A stretch of 64,000 bases of DNA from JABCPE02 sp963530295. GTDB lineage: Bacteria > Bacteroidota > Bacteroidia > Flavobacteriales > Weeksellaceae. A program made the translations under genes and the position numbers. Each line of letters starts with the position of its first letter. The stretch's first letter is position 1. The notes beneath the pieces were generated by a model, which made no database searches, was not told the origin of the DNA, and saw nothing but the letters and a program-made list of their open reading frames with translations. The stretch is from contig CAUSCF010000006.1 of assembly GCA_963530295.1 (NCBI GenBank), forward strand, positions 15,313 through 79,312, read 5' to 3'. This document shows positions 1-8,657 of this stretch, one piece after another.

Positions 1-613
1 AAAGTTTAGCTGAAAACTCTGTAGAAAGCCCTGCTAATTGGGAGTTGATGGACTTTAGCTCTTCTTTCTTTGCTTCAGAAAGATTGGCTCCAGAAAGCTC
101 AAATACTTGTCTGTAATATTCCACCAAACGGCGGCTTTCCGCATCTAAATTGGCAACGGGAACTTTTTTGATTCTTTCGTATAATATAGAATTGAGGTGA
201 ATTTTATCAGTATGTGCAGAGAAAATAGGCGCAAATTCCTTTTGGATTTTTTGCATCTCTGGGTTGGACATAGAGCCCATAAGGTTGAAGAAAATAGTCT
301 GAGCTCTTTTGAGAACTTCTCCGCTTTTTTCTAATGCTAGAACCGTGTTTTCAAAAGTTGGCTGTTTCTTATTATTAGCGATTTTTTCTATCTCAGCCTC
401 GTGGACTTTCAATCCGTATTCGAAGGCAGGTTTGAAATGCTCTGTCTTTATTTTATCAAACTGCGGTGCCTGATATTGCAACGGACTTTTCGTAAGGAAA
501 GGATTTCCCTTTAAATCTGGCGTTACTTTTAATGTTTTGTCTTGTGCATTCATTGTTGAAATAGTTCCTGCTCCCAAAGAAGAAAGCAACATAATGGATG
601 TAATATTTTTCAT
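1..613 (-). CDS. dcp: M3 family peptidyl-dipeptidase (Dcp-like), 5' part only
   Basis: The N-terminal ~204 residues of a zinc metallopeptidase related to peptidyl-dipeptidase Dcp and oligopeptidase A; the rest lies beyond the left edge. A start ATG at 611-613 opens a signal-like segment (MKNITSIMLLSSLGAG) ending near NAQ, which implies export to the periplasm. The following stretch NPFLTKSPLQYQAPQFDKIK and the helical region that follows (TFENTVLALEKSGEVL) are typical of the N-terminal helical domain of the M3 family. The catalytic HExxH is outside the window and cannot be checked. The frame stays open to base 1. Family knowledge: these enzymes remove C-terminal dipeptides from oligopeptides. 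Confidence 0.85.
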   Translation of the reverse strand, partial: MKNITSIMLLSSLGAGTISTMNAQDKTLKVTPDLKGNPFLTKSPLQYQAPQFDKIKTEHFKPAFEYGLKVHEAEIEKIANNKKQPTFENTVLALEKSGEVLKRAQTIFFNLMGSMSNPEMQKIQKEFAPIFSAHTDKIHLNSILYERIKKVPVANLDAESRRLVEYYRQVFELSGANLSEAKKEELKSINSQLAGLSTEFSAKL

Positions 614-711
614 AAATGATAAATTTTTGTTATAAATGTGTGTAAATATACAAATAAAATGAATAAAAAATATTAAAATGAAAAAAAACTCCCCAAAAGG
701 GCAGTTTTTGT

Positions 712-2730
712 TTAATGATGAGTTTTGTTGTCTTGAATCAAATCTTTTGAAGCTCCATCCAGTTCTGATTTCAGTGGAATGAAGAACCGCAGAGGGTTTT
801 TGATAAAATATTTTAAAATGGTTTTGTAAATGATAGTTAATTCTCCGAAATTCACTTTTCTCGAACGGAAAGCCAATAACATGGACAGCCCGAAACTTAC
901 GATAAAGTTGAAAGCACCAATGAGGAAAATGGTAACCAATGAAATCACAAAAGTGTAAGTGTCAATATCAAAGCCTTTTCCATAAAGAGCCAGCGCAAAA
1001 TTCCCTGCCGAGAAAGTGATGTGACGGATATCCAAATCCAAACCAAGGAAAACACCCAAAGGCGCGATAACGCCTAGGAAAATCCCAAACCAAAAATTGG
1101 AAATAATTCCAGCCCAATGTTTTGTGTAGAAATCAGAGAGTTTTTTAGAGTTTTTTGCTCCGATGACTTGGTTTAGGAAAGGGCTTTGGGATATTCTCTC
1201 GGGAACTTGGTTAAAAATAGAGCTGTTGCTGATGTTTCCAGAAATAATTCCAGAAATAAACAAGAAAAACCCAGCGATACAAGCATGAAGAATCGCCTTG
1301 GATTCGATAGGGTTCAGGTCTTTCAGAAGTTTATCCGCCTTTGCAGCAGCGAAATTTTCATCTCTAAACCAGTCCATTCCGTAGATGATAGCCAGCGCCA
1401 CAGGAAAAGACCAAAGGACATTTCCCACGAAAGCGATGAACTGCGTTCGCGAAAGTTTAGCAACGAGGTTAGCAAATTCCTTGTAGTTTTTATCAGAACT
1501 GCTTTCATCAGAGAGGACTTTTGCCATCGTAGCAGCAGTCATCGCTGGTTGTTTCGTAGCTAAAGTAAATCCAAGCAAATAAATGATGATAAATCCAAAA
1601 GCGTAGTTCAGTGAATACAGCACTGCGTGGGAAAATTCACTTCCGTGGCTGTAGCTCATCATCATTTTGAAAATACATAGAAAACCTACAATAATCCCGC
1701 CGCCGCTCGCTTTCCAGAACATTTTCAGATATTCCTTAGGCGAGGTAGCGATGTAGTGAGTTCCTGTTTCTGCCGTGTGAGAGGTGATGAGGTGAGAGAT
1801 GAGCCTCGTGCTGTCATCGATGAGTTCACGGATATTATTTCGGTGAGAGTTGTATTTTAATGTATTGGAAACCAGATTTTTAGAGTTGGTTAATATATCT
1901 TCCTCATTATCAACCACTAGAATAGGAATAATGTCCTGAATTCTCCTTAACTGCTGGCGGATTTTGAGCAGGGATTGGTTGATTTTACTAGAAATTCCGA
2001 ATTTACAAGCGTTTTTAAAAGCTTTATCTACGAAATCTAAACACTGCTGAAGGTAGATTTTAATTTGTTTGTAATCAACATCTTTAGAGTCTATTTGCAG
2101 GTCTTTATCTTTTTTGAAACGACAGATAAGCGAGTCCAATTCGCTCTGAAGAGCCACAAATGGATTGTCAAAGTTTTTATATTCAGGAACCATTTTTGCA
2201 ATTCCTGCTTCTAGTGCGTTTCCTACACTTCTCAGCGCCAGTATGTTAGCGGAAATAAGCAGTTCTTTTTTTACTTTCGGAAGAGTGCTGATTTTTTCTA
2301 TTTCCATCAGTTTGAAAAACTCGCTTCCGTCCTCTGGTTTGATGTTTTTTATGTAGTTCGAATCAGATTTAGGATTGAATAAAACTTTGGAAATAATGTA
2401 CGAAATGGTATTTTCGTCCTCTACAGGTGGGAGAAATTTGTATGAAATTCTTTTCTTCAGCTCTGGAAAGAAGGCATTTTCTGATAAAATATTGGCATCT
2501 GTAAGAGCTTTTGTAAAAGATTTATTCGAGAAAAGAATAAACAAATAATCTCGGAAGTTGTTTTTTATTTCTTCATTGTTTTTTAGATAAGCCAAAAACA
2601 CTTCGAAATTGGTTCGTTTCAGACTTTGGAAAAGCTCACGCATAGGCTGAACAGAATCCAAAGTGTAAGGCTCAGAAAAATATTTTTTAAGAACAGTATC
2701 AAAACTTTCTTTGCTTTTAAAAAACCACAT
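712..2730 (-). CDS. Gcr-like membrane protein ('site-specific recombinase' family, PF10136)
   Basis: A 672-residue protein with a soluble helical N-terminal half (about 1-330) and a C-terminal half with roughly six hydrophobic segments, including AVLYSLNYAFGFIIIYLLGF, FIAFVGNVLWSFPVALAIIY and TFVISLVTIFLIGAFNFIVS. It resembles the family annotated as site-specific recombinase after Neisseria Gcr. I see no tyrosine or serine recombinase motif, and a polytopic membrane protein is an unlikely recombinase, so the family name should not be read as a function. It has its own -7 promoter match just upstream, is separated from the M20 gene by a terminator, and ends about 100 bases before the M3 peptidase start. 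Role unknown, probably envelope-related. Confidence 0.7.
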   Translation of the reverse strand: MWFFKSKESFDTVLKKYFSEPYTLDSVQPMRELFQSLKRTNFEVFLAYLKNNEEIKNNFRDYLFILFSNKSFTKALTDANILSENAFFPELKKRISYKFLPPVEDENTISYIISKVLFNPKSDSNYIKNIKPEDGSEFFKLMEIEKISTLPKVKKELLISANILALRSVGNALEAGIAKMVPEYKNFDNPFVALQSELDSLICRFKKDKDLQIDSKDVDYKQIKIYLQQCLDFVDKAFKNACKFGISSKINQSLLKIRQQLRRIQDIIPILVVDNEEDILTNSKNLVSNTLKYNSHRNNIRELIDDSTRLISHLITSHTAETGTHYIATSPKEYLKMFWKASGGGIIVGFLCIFKMMMSYSHGSEFSHAVLYSLNYAFGFIIIYLLGFTLATKQPAMTAATMAKVLSDESSSDKNYKEFANLVAKLSRTQFIAFVGNVLWSFPVALAIIYGMDWFRDENFAAAKADKLLKDLNPIESKAILHACIAGFFLFISGIISGNISNSSIFNQVPERISQSPFLNQVIGAKNSKKLSDFYTKHWAGIISNFWFGIFLGVIAPLGVFLGLDLDIRHITFSAGNFALALYGKGFDIDTYTFVISLVTIFLIGAFNFIVSFGLSMLLAFRSRKVNFGELTIIYKTILKYFIKNPLRFFIPLKSELDGASKDLIQDNKTHH

Positions 2731-2750
2731 ATTTTACTTTTTTAGAGGTT

Positions 2751-2758
2751 CAAAAATA
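2751..2758 (-). promoter_or_regulatory. -7 promoter box upstream of the Gcr-like gene
   Basis: The minus strand reads TATTTTTG, a match to the Bacteroidota -7 consensus TAnnTTTG, 20 bases before the start codon. No good -33 TTG was seen. Confidence 0.4.
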
Positions 2759-2770
2759 AAAAAAAATAAA

Positions 2771-2801
2771 AATAAAAGCCTTTAAAAAACTTAAAGGCCT
2801 T
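2771..2801 (-). terminator. Terminator after the M20 dipeptidase gene
   Basis: Arms 2775-2785 and 2791-2801 (AAAGCCTTTAA and TTAAAGGCCTT) pair with one mismatch around a five-base loop. On the minus strand the hairpin is followed by a T-rich run. It separates the M20 gene from the Gcr-like gene. Confidence 0.7.
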
Positions 2802-2822
2802 TACTTTTATAATATGGAAAAT

Positions 2823-4205
2823 TTATCCCTTTGTATAATATTCAAAGAAAAGCGGGATGCTTTCTATTCCTTTATAGAAGTTATAAAGTCCGAAATGTTC
2901 GTTAGGAGAGTGGATAGCATCAGTGCTTAGTCCGAATCCCATTAGAACTGATTTTACTCCTAAAATCTGCTCAAAAAGAGCTGTGATAGGGATACTTCCA
3001 CCGCTGCGGAATGGAAGAACTTCTCTTCCGAAAGCCTGTTCCATGGCTTTTTTCGCTGCTAAGAACTCTTTCGTATTGCTTTCTAGAACATAAGGCATAC
3101 CTCCGTGGTGTGGCGTAACGGTTACTTTCACACTGTCTGGAGCGATTTTTTCAAAATGTTTAGTGAATTTTTCAGTGATTTCCTCTGGAGTTTGGTTCGG
3201 TACCAATCTCATAGAGATTTTTGCGAAAGCTTTAGAAGGGATTACCGTTTTAGCTCCTTCTCCTGTGTAGCCTCCCCAGATTCCGTTCACATCCAGAGTA
3301 GGGCGGATAGAGGTTCTTTCTAGCGTTGTATAGCCTTTTTCGCCTTCTACACCTTTCAGACCGATTTCTTTTTTGAAAGCTTCAGGATCGTCTTTCAGTT
3401 TGTTCATTTCGGCTCTTTCCTCTGGCGAAACTATATTTACATTATCATAAAATCCTTCTACAGTGATTACTCCGTTTTCGTCAATCAAACTGCCAATCAT
3501 TTTTGATAAAACATTGATAGGGTTAGGAACAGCACCTCCATAAAGTCCTGAGTGCAAGTCTCTGTTTGGCCCTTCGATTTCCACTTCTACATAGCTTAGA
3601 CCACGAAGCCCAGTCGTAACCGTCGGTTGATCCATAGAATAAAGACTAGTGTCTGAAACTAAAATAACATCACAAGCCAGTTTTTCTTTATTGGATTCCA
3701 AAAAATCAGCCAAACTAGCTGAGCCTACTTCTTCCTCTCCTTCGATGATGAATTTCACATTACAAGGCAGTGAATTGGTTTTCATCATGGCTTCAAAAGC
3801 CTTTAAATGCATGAAAAACTGTCCTTTGTCATCAGCAGCTCCTCTTGCGAAAACAGCGCCTTCTGGGTGGATTTCTGTTTTTTTCACCACAGGCTCGAAA
3901 GGGCCACTTTCCCAAAGTTCAATAGGGTCAGCAGGCTGCACATCATAATGCCCATAAACCAAAACAGTTGGCAGGTTTTTATCTAAAATTTTCTCTCCAA
4001 AAACCACAGGATAGCCCTTTGTTTCGCAGATTTCTACATTGTCTGCACCAGCGTTTTTCAGGTGTTTTGTTACGGCATCAGCACACTGCAGCACATCTTG
4101 GTTGTAGGCTGGGTCAGCACTGATAGAAGCTATTTTCAGCAAATCGATTAACTCATCTAAAAATCGTTGCTTATTTTCTTGAATGTAAGATAAAGTAGTA
4201 CTCAT
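2823..4205 (-). CDS. M20 family dipeptidase
   Basis: A 460-residue cytoplasmic metallopeptidase of the M20 family (CNDP/PepV-like dipeptidases), with no signal peptide. Visible metal-site motifs: VYGHYDVQPADP (metal His and the Asp two residues later), GAADDKGQ with the bridging Asp, EGEEEVGS with the catalytic and metal Glu, and HSPNEHF near the C-terminus. A dimerisation (lid) domain is inserted in the middle, as usual. Family knowledge: hydrolysis of dipeptides using two zinc or manganese ions. It is a single-gene unit with a two-part promoter upstream and its own terminator. Exact substrate cannot be read from the sequence. Confidence 0.9.
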   Translation of the reverse strand: MSTTLSYIQENKQRFLDELIDLLKIASISADPAYNQDVLQCADAVTKHLKNAGADNVEICETKGYPVVFGEKILDKNLPTVLVYGHYDVQPADPIELWESGPFEPVVKKTEIHPEGAVFARGAADDKGQFFMHLKAFEAMMKTNSLPCNVKFIIEGEEEVGSASLADFLESNKEKLACDVILVSDTSLYSMDQPTVTTGLRGLSYVEVEIEGPNRDLHSGLYGGAVPNPINVLSKMIGSLIDENGVITVEGFYDNVNIVSPEERAEMNKLKDDPEAFKKEIGLKGVEGEKGYTTLERTSIRPTLDVNGIWGGYTGEGAKTVIPSKAFAKISMRLVPNQTPEEITEKFTKHFEKIAPDSVKVTVTPHHGGMPYVLESNTKEFLAAKKAMEQAFGREVLPFRSGGSIPITALFEQILGVKSVLMGFGLSTDAIHSPNEHFGLYNFYKGIESIPLFFEYYTKG

Positions 4206-4227
4206 TGGTTAAATTTATAAATGAACC

Positions 4228-4257
4228 CAAAGTTAAACAATTTGAATGATTAAACAA
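4228..4257 (-). promoter_or_regulatory. Promoter of the M20 dipeptidase
   Basis: On the minus strand a -33 TTG (4255-4257) is followed after 19 bases by TAACTTTG (4228-4235), the Bacteroidota -7 box TAnnTTTG. The start codon is 22 bases downstream. Confidence 0.65.
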
Positions 4258-4273
4258 AAAATAAGGGCGATTT

Positions 4274-5425
4274 TTACAAAGTTTGTAAAATTACCATTCC
4301 TTTTTTGGATTGTGTAAAAATAAGGTAATGCTCTCCGCCGTTTTTCAGTTTGTATTTGGTTTTTATCTGTTCTGGCGAGAGCGGGTGGTTTTTAGAAATA
4401 ATGTTGAATGCGTCGCTTTTTTTTATCTCTTTGGCGCTGATTTCCTTTACTTTAAAAACTCTTCCGCAGAAATCTACGGCTTTGTCCGAAGTGTAAAGAT
4501 GTGTGTTCGGATGTAGTTTTTTTAGTCCAAATTTTTTAGAAATTAGGTTAAAAGCTCCTGATTTTAGAACAGCATTGTTCGGAATGTAGAGATATTCCAA
4601 AATGTCTGAAAATTCGGGTGTTACAGCAGCTTCTTCCTCTGGCAAAAAACTGAAATTCGGTTCATCTGTGCTGAGGTTTTTGGTGGTGATTTTCAGTTTG
4701 TTATCAGTGTTTGGGATGAGGTGGAGGACAATCTCTTTTACTTCGTTTTTTACAGCGATGATTTCTATCTCATCAATGGATTTTACAGCAGATTGAAGAT
4801 ATTTCAAATCAATAAGCGGCGAGAGTTTTATCATTGTTTTTTTGGAAATCGACAAAAGTTTGTCTTGGATTTCCAAAATATTCGGTGAAAGGTCAGAGAG
4901 CAGGAACTTTTTTCGGTGGTCTTTGTCCCTTCTTGCTGGGTCTAAATAGATTAAATCAAATTGTTTTTTGTTAATCTCCAAAAAATGCTCTAAATTTTCG
5001 TTGATAAAATTCGCTTCTCTGCCGAGAGTTTTCCAGTTGTGCTGTACGATTTCCAGCAAATCTTTGTTTTGTTCCAAAAGTGTCACTTCACTGAAATTCT
5101 GTGAGAGAAAAAAGGCATCAATCCCAAAACCGCAGGTGAGGTCTAGAAAAGTCCTTCCGCTGAGGTTTTCTGCTTTTTCCTTTGCGGTGCTTTCCGAGGA
5201 AGCCTGCTCTAAATTAAGATGCGGCGGGAAGATGATATTTTCCTTTAATAGGAAAGGAAATTTCTTCGCAGCGATTTGTTTTCCTTTTATCTGCTGAGCG
5301 ATTTCCTGCATGGAAACCTCAGGGAAAGGCGATTTTTTCAGAAGTAGCTTGGTGAGGTCAGAGTTCAGATTTTCACCAATGTATTTTTGTACTTCTGGCG
5401 CAGTTATTTTCTGAAAAAAACGCAT
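4274..5425 (-). CDS. Class I SAM-dependent methyltransferase with THUMP-like C-terminus
   Basis: A 383-residue protein, third gene of the udk-ftsB operon, starting 4 bases after ftsB ends. The N-terminal third is helical and not assigned. The SAM-binding motif I FLDLTCGFGIDAFFLSQNF and the motif IV-like LIYLDPARRDKDHRK mark a Rossmann methyltransferase. The C-terminal 90 residues (KSGAFNLISKKFGLKKLHPN onward) resemble the THUMP-like domain seen in this Bacteroidota family. The combination suggests an RNA substrate, but that is inference. The stop codon lies within a short weak inverted repeat (TTTACAAA/TTTGTAAA). Confidence 0.75.
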   Translation of the reverse strand: MRFFQKITAPEVQKYIGENLNSDLTKLLLKKSPFPEVSMQEIAQQIKGKQIAAKKFPFLLKENIIFPPHLNLEQASSESTAKEKAENLSGRTFLDLTCGFGIDAFFLSQNFSEVTLLEQNKDLLEIVQHNWKTLGREANFINENLEHFLEINKKQFDLIYLDPARRDKDHRKKFLLSDLSPNILEIQDKLLSISKKTMIKLSPLIDLKYLQSAVKSIDEIEIIAVKNEVKEIVLHLIPNTDNKLKITTKNLSTDEPNFSFLPEEEAAVTPEFSDILEYLYIPNNAVLKSGAFNLISKKFGLKKLHPNTHLYTSDKAVDFCGRVFKVKEISAKEIKKSDAFNIISKNHPLSPEQIKTKYKLKNGGEHYLIFTQSKKGMVILQTL

Positions 5426-5429
5426 GTTT

Positions 5430-5795
5430 TTATTTGTTTTTAGGCTTTGGATGGTCTAGAGTAGCGCTGTCCACTACGAGGATAAAAATTTCTTCGTTTT
5501 TCTTTTTCATAAAGTAGTTTTCACGGGCGTATTTCTCTTTTTCATCCTTATTTTGCATAAGTCTTTTGTAGAAAGCCTCGTTTTTTTCAAACTCTCCTTT
5601 ATAGAAAGCCAGTTGCTCCTCGTATTTATTGATTTCTTGATTTAAGTTCCTGACTACGAGCCAAGAAGTATTGTCAATGAAAGTCATCCAAAAAACAAAT
5701 ACCGCACCTGTGAAAAAAAATTTGTTCAAAAATACCTTTTTCACAAGTTCCATCTTTTGGTTGGTTTTTGGTTGGTTATTTTCAGTTTGATTCAT
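5430..5795 (-). CDS. ftsB: FtsB/DivIC family septum formation initiator
   Basis: A small (121 residues) bitopic division protein. One hydrophobic segment (about 26-45, FLNKFFFTGAVFVFWMTFID) is followed by a coiled coil rich in E, K and N (about 50-95, NQEINKYEEQLAFYKGEF). The motif KEKYARENYFMKKKNEEIF is typical of the FtsB/DivIC family. Family knowledge: it joins FtsL and FtsQ/DivIB in the divisome and helps activate septal peptidoglycan synthesis. The start overlaps the end of udk by 14 bases, so translation is probably coupled. FtsB and DivIC cannot be told apart from sequence alone. Confidence 0.8.
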   Translation of the reverse strand: MNQTENNQPKTNQKMELVKKVFLNKFFFTGAVFVFWMTFIDNTSWLVVRNLNQEINKYEEQLAFYKGEFEKNEAFYKRLMQNKDEKEKYARENYFMKKKNEEIFILVVDSATLDHPKPKNK

Positions 5796-6411
5796 TATTA
5801 GGCGTTTTTAGCGAGTTTCTCACTACGGTTGAAAGGAAATCTATCGCCACGGTGTTCGGCTTCATATTTGGGATGATGATATCCGCATGAGATTTGGATG
5901 GTTCTATGAATTCATCATGCATTGGCTTTAGCGTAGTTTGGTAACGGTGTAAAACCTCTTCCAAATCCCTGCCTCTCTCTTGGGTATCCCTGCGGATACG
6001 GCGGATGAGCCTTTCGTCATTGTCAGCATGGACAAAAACCTTCAAATCACACTCCTTCAAGAGTTCTTTGCTCGTTAAAACTAAAATCCCCTCTACTATC
6101 AATACATCACGAGGTTCTATCACAGTGTAATTTCCTGTTCTGGTATGTGCTACGAACGAATAAATGGGCTGTTCTATGCTTTTTCCCTTTTTCAAAGCGC
6201 GAACATGTTTTACCAATAAATCAAAATCAATAGATTTAGGGTGGTCATAGTTCAGGCTTTCCCTTTCCTGAAGCGAAAGATGGGAATTATCATGATAATA
6301 GTTGTCCTGCGAAAGAACATTAACTTTCTCAGGGTCAAGACTTTTTAGAATTTTAGAAACTACAGTAGTTTTTCCAGAGCCAGTTCCTCCAGCGATACCG
6401 ATAACAAGCAT
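5782..6411 (-). CDS. udk: Uridine kinase
   Basis: A 209-residue cytoplasmic kinase of the pyrimidine salvage pathway; it phosphorylates uridine and cytidine to the monophosphates. The P-loop GIAGGTGSGKTTVV is at residues 5-18. Downstream are NYYHDNSHLSLQERESLNYD (nucleoside binding), FDFDLL-like and LIVEGILVL (Walker B region) and RRIRRDTQERGRDL (lid), all in standard order and at normal length. It is the first gene of an operon with ftsB and a methyltransferase. A -7 promoter match is present 16 bases upstream. Confidence 0.95.
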   Translation of the reverse strand: MLVIGIAGGTGSGKTTVVSKILKSLDPEKVNVLSQDNYYHDNSHLSLQERESLNYDHPKSIDFDLLVKHVRALKKGKSIEQPIYSFVAHTRTGNYTVIEPRDVLIVEGILVLTSKELLKECDLKVFVHADNDERLIRRIRRDTQERGRDLEEVLHRYQTTLKPMHDEFIEPSKSHADIIIPNMKPNTVAIDFLSTVVRNSLKTPNNESN

Positions 6412-6426
6412 AAAAATTTATTTTGG

Positions 6427-6434
6427 CAAAGATA
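6427..6434 (-). promoter_or_regulatory. -7 promoter box of the udk operon
   Basis: The minus strand reads TATCTTTG, matching TAnnTTTG, 16 bases before the udk ATG. No clear -33 element. Confidence 0.5.
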
Positions 6435-6568
6435 ATAAAAATATGCTTTTTCTACCGAAGAGGATTTGACTTTAAAAAAGTTTTAAGATTTATTTTCCTC
6501 TTTTTTTCTTTGTTAATATAGTTTTGAAAAGTCAAGAGGAATTGTTCAACGCTTTCTTTTGGAGAAGT

Positions 6569-6742
6569 TTAGTTGTTATTCCCATTACAGCCATTTTTGC
6601 TGGCTAACCACCCTAAATAAAATCCTAAAATAGTTAATATAGGATAGATGATCAAAACAGACGGCGGATAAATTATTGGTAAAACACCCAAGAAGAAAAA
6701 AACCACAGCTATGATGAGCAAATATTTAAAAAGCGTTTTCAT
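6569..6742 (-). CDS. Small two-helix membrane protein, unknown
   Basis: A 57-residue protein that I do not recognise. It has two hydrophobic segments, LFKYLLIIAVVFFFLGVLPI and SVLIIYPILTILGFYLGWLA, and a short polar tail with ASKNGCNGNNN. I choose the ATG at 6740-6742; an in-frame TTG four codons upstream is less likely. A TATCTTTG promoter box lies 21 bases before the ATG, directly after the exonuclease III stop codon, which supports this being a real, separately transcribed gene. No domain is visible. A spurious ORF remains possible because it is so short. Confidence 0.5.
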   Translation of the reverse strand: MKTLFKYLLIIAVVFFFLGVLPIIYPPSVLIIYPILTILGFYLGWLASKNGCNGNNN

Positions 6743-6762
6743 TTTTAAAACCAATTACACAA

Positions 6763-6770
6763 CAAAGATA
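6763..6770 (-). promoter_or_regulatory. -7 promoter box of the small membrane protein gene
   Basis: Minus strand TATCTTTG, matching TAnnTTTG, between the exonuclease III stop and the small gene. Confidence 0.45.
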
Positions 6771-6778
6771 AAAACTTT

Positions 6779-7540
6779 TTAGGACAATTCCACCATAACA
6801 GGGCAGTGGTCAGAGTGTACGGCTTCTTTTAGGATGACCGCTCTCTTTAGCTGGTTTTCCATCGATTGGCTCACGAAATTATAATCCAATCTCCAGCCCT
6901 TGTTATTCGCTCTGGTGTTCGCTCGGTAGCTCCACCATGAGTATTGGTTTGGTTCTTGGTTGAAATATCGGAAACTGTCTATCAGTCCACATTCATCAAT
7001 GAATTTACTGAGCCATTCGCGTTCGATAGGTAGGAAACCAGAAGTGTTGGCAAGTCGAATAGGGTCATGGATGTCTATCGCCTGATGACAGATATTAAAA
7101 TCGCCAGAAATGATGAGATTTGGGATTTTCTTTTTTAATTCTTTGATGTAATCTAGGAAATCATAGCAAAACTGCATTTTAAAATCCAATCGGTCAATAT
7201 TCGTGGCAGACGGCACATAAACCGAAATCACGGAAAAGTCCTCAAAATCAGCTCTGATGATTCTCCCTTCGGCATCTATATGTTCTAAACCGCATCCGTA
7301 TTCTATGTGTTTGGGTTTGTGTTTGGTAACGATTCCTACGCCACTGTATCCTTTCTTTTCGGCTGAATACCAGTAACTTTGGTAGCCAAGTTCTGCAAAA
7401 CTGATTTGGTCGATTTGCTCCGGCTGGGCTTTGCTTTCTTGGATGCACAAAATATCAGGGTTTGCTGATTTTAGCCAAGATAAAAAATCTTTCCCAAAGG
7501 CTGCACGGATGCCGTTTACATTATAACTGATGAGTTTCAT
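6779..7540 (-). CDS. xth: Exodeoxyribonuclease III
   Basis: A 253-residue Mg-dependent endonuclease/exonuclease/phosphatase family enzyme of base-excision repair (AP endonuclease and 3' exonuclease). It begins with the hallmark MKLISYNVNGIRAAF, followed by ILCIQESKAQPEQ (metal Glu), GYSGVGIVTK, LIISGDFNICHQAIDIHDP (catalytic Asp and Asn), WSYRANTRANNKGWRLDYNF and the C-terminal SDHCPVMVEL containing the catalytic Asp-His. Length and motif order are normal. It stands alone, with a short A/T-rich spacer upstream. Confidence 0.95.
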   Translation of the reverse strand: MKLISYNVNGIRAAFGKDFLSWLKSANPDILCIQESKAQPEQIDQISFAELGYQSYWYSAEKKGYSGVGIVTKHKPKHIEYGCGLEHIDAEGRIIRADFEDFSVISVYVPSATNIDRLDFKMQFCYDFLDYIKELKKKIPNLIISGDFNICHQAIDIHDPIRLANTSGFLPIEREWLSKFIDECGLIDSFRYFNQEPNQYSWWSYRANTRANNKGWRLDYNFVSQSMENQLKRAVILKEAVHSDHCPVMVELS

Positions 7541-7604
7541 TTGTTTAGAATTAAAATTTTAAAAATAAAAATAATTTTTTATTGTTGATTAAAATTTGTG
7601 AAAT

Positions 7605-8642
7605 TTATCGTTTTTTCATCATCATCAGGAAAATCACAGGAATTCCGAATAGTGAACTGATGATATTGAGAGGCATTTGCCATATTTCGGAAATAATGGA
7701 GAAAAGCTCCATTATTAGGGCGCCTATGAGTATGTTGAGAATCCACTGATGCCATAGCTGGGCAGGATTCCAAATCATTCTACAAAAGTGTGGAACAATC
7801 ACACCGATGAACAACACAGGTCCTAAAAACGCTGTAACAGAAGCTGATAGCAGAGATGAAGCGATGATGATGGTGAATTTCAGCTGGGTGAGATTCACTC
7901 CGAAAGTTCTGGCGTAGTCCTCTCCAAGGCTCATTCCTATCAGTGGCTTTATGGCTTTGAAAGTGATGATAAGGCCTAATGAAACAAGGACTGCTAACAC
8001 CAAGTTTTGTGAAAAACTAACTTGGTTATTCCCACCAAAAGACCATAGAATGTAGCTTTTTAAGGACTCGTTTTCGGCATAAAATTGTAAAATACTGATG
8101 ACAGCTCCAGCCAGAGCAGACACCAAAAATCCAAAAATAATGATGTAGGAAGAATCTTTGAAATTTTTAGAAAAAATCAGTAGAAAAATCAGCAGAATAA
8201 CGCTCCCACAGATAGCGAAAATGCTGATTAGGCTGTGCTGGATAAATTCAGGAATGATAAAATCTTTGGAAGCCAAAATATAGAAGGCTACGGACAAACT
8301 CGCAGCAGAAGAGATTCCCAATACAGAGGGCCCGGCCAATGGATTCTTAAAGTATTCCTGCAGTAGAAAACCGCTCGTAGGAATAGAAATTCCTGCCAGC
8401 AGAACCACTAAAGTTCTATTCGCTCTTATGCTTATAATTTCCTGATGAAAATCTTTTCGATTCCAAAAATCAGAGAAACTTAGGTCGGAAAATCCAGTAT
8501 TAAGATTGATGACCAGAGAAACCAATATCAAGCATAATAATACAAGGCAAAGAATCAAAAAATTTCTAAACATTCTGAAAGGAAAAACTGAAAAATAAGA
8601 AATGGCCTCAAGGTAGTTTTTACTTTTGAGACCATTGTTCAT
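7605..8642 (-). CDS. FecCD-family ABC transporter permease (iron-siderophore/cobalamin type)
   Basis: A 345-residue polytopic inner-membrane protein with about nine to ten hydrophobic segments. Family motifs of the BtuC/FecCD permeases are visible: RANRTLVVLLAGISIPTSGF, FKNPLAGPSVLGISSAASL, LWSFGGNN, GEDYARTFGVNL and the cytoplasmic coupling region FLGPVLFIGVIVPHFCRMIW. Family knowledge: it imports iron chelates, haem or cobalamin together with an ATPase and a periplasmic binding protein. Neither partner is in the window. The gene begins 15 bases after the TlpA-like lipoprotein gene on the same strand, so the two are probably co-transcribed. A later start at MFRNFLILC is possible. Confidence 0.88.
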   Translation of the reverse strand: MNNGLKSKNYLEAISYFSVFPFRMFRNFLILCLVLLCLILVSLVINLNTGFSDLSFSDFWNRKDFHQEIISIRANRTLVVLLAGISIPTSGFLLQEYFKNPLAGPSVLGISSAASLSVAFYILASKDFIIPEFIQHSLISIFAICGSVILLIFLLIFSKNFKDSSYIIIFGFLVSALAGAVISILQFYAENESLKSYILWSFGGNNQVSFSQNLVLAVLVSLGLIITFKAIKPLIGMSLGEDYARTFGVNLTQLKFTIIIASSLLSASVTAFLGPVLFIGVIVPHFCRMIWNPAQLWHQWILNILIGALIMELFSIISEIWQMPLNIISSLFGIPVIFLMMMKKR

Positions 8643-8657
8643 TAGATTTTTACAATG

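Noticed and set aside
712..2730. Site-specific recombinase or mobile element
   Set aside because: Family name only. The protein is a membrane protein, and no inverted repeats, direct repeats or other mobile genes flank it.
6466..6535. Inverted repeat TTGACTTT / AAAGTCAA between the small membrane gene and udk
   Set aside because: Only 8 bp with a spacer of over 50 bases in AT-rich DNA; no T-run and no clear function.
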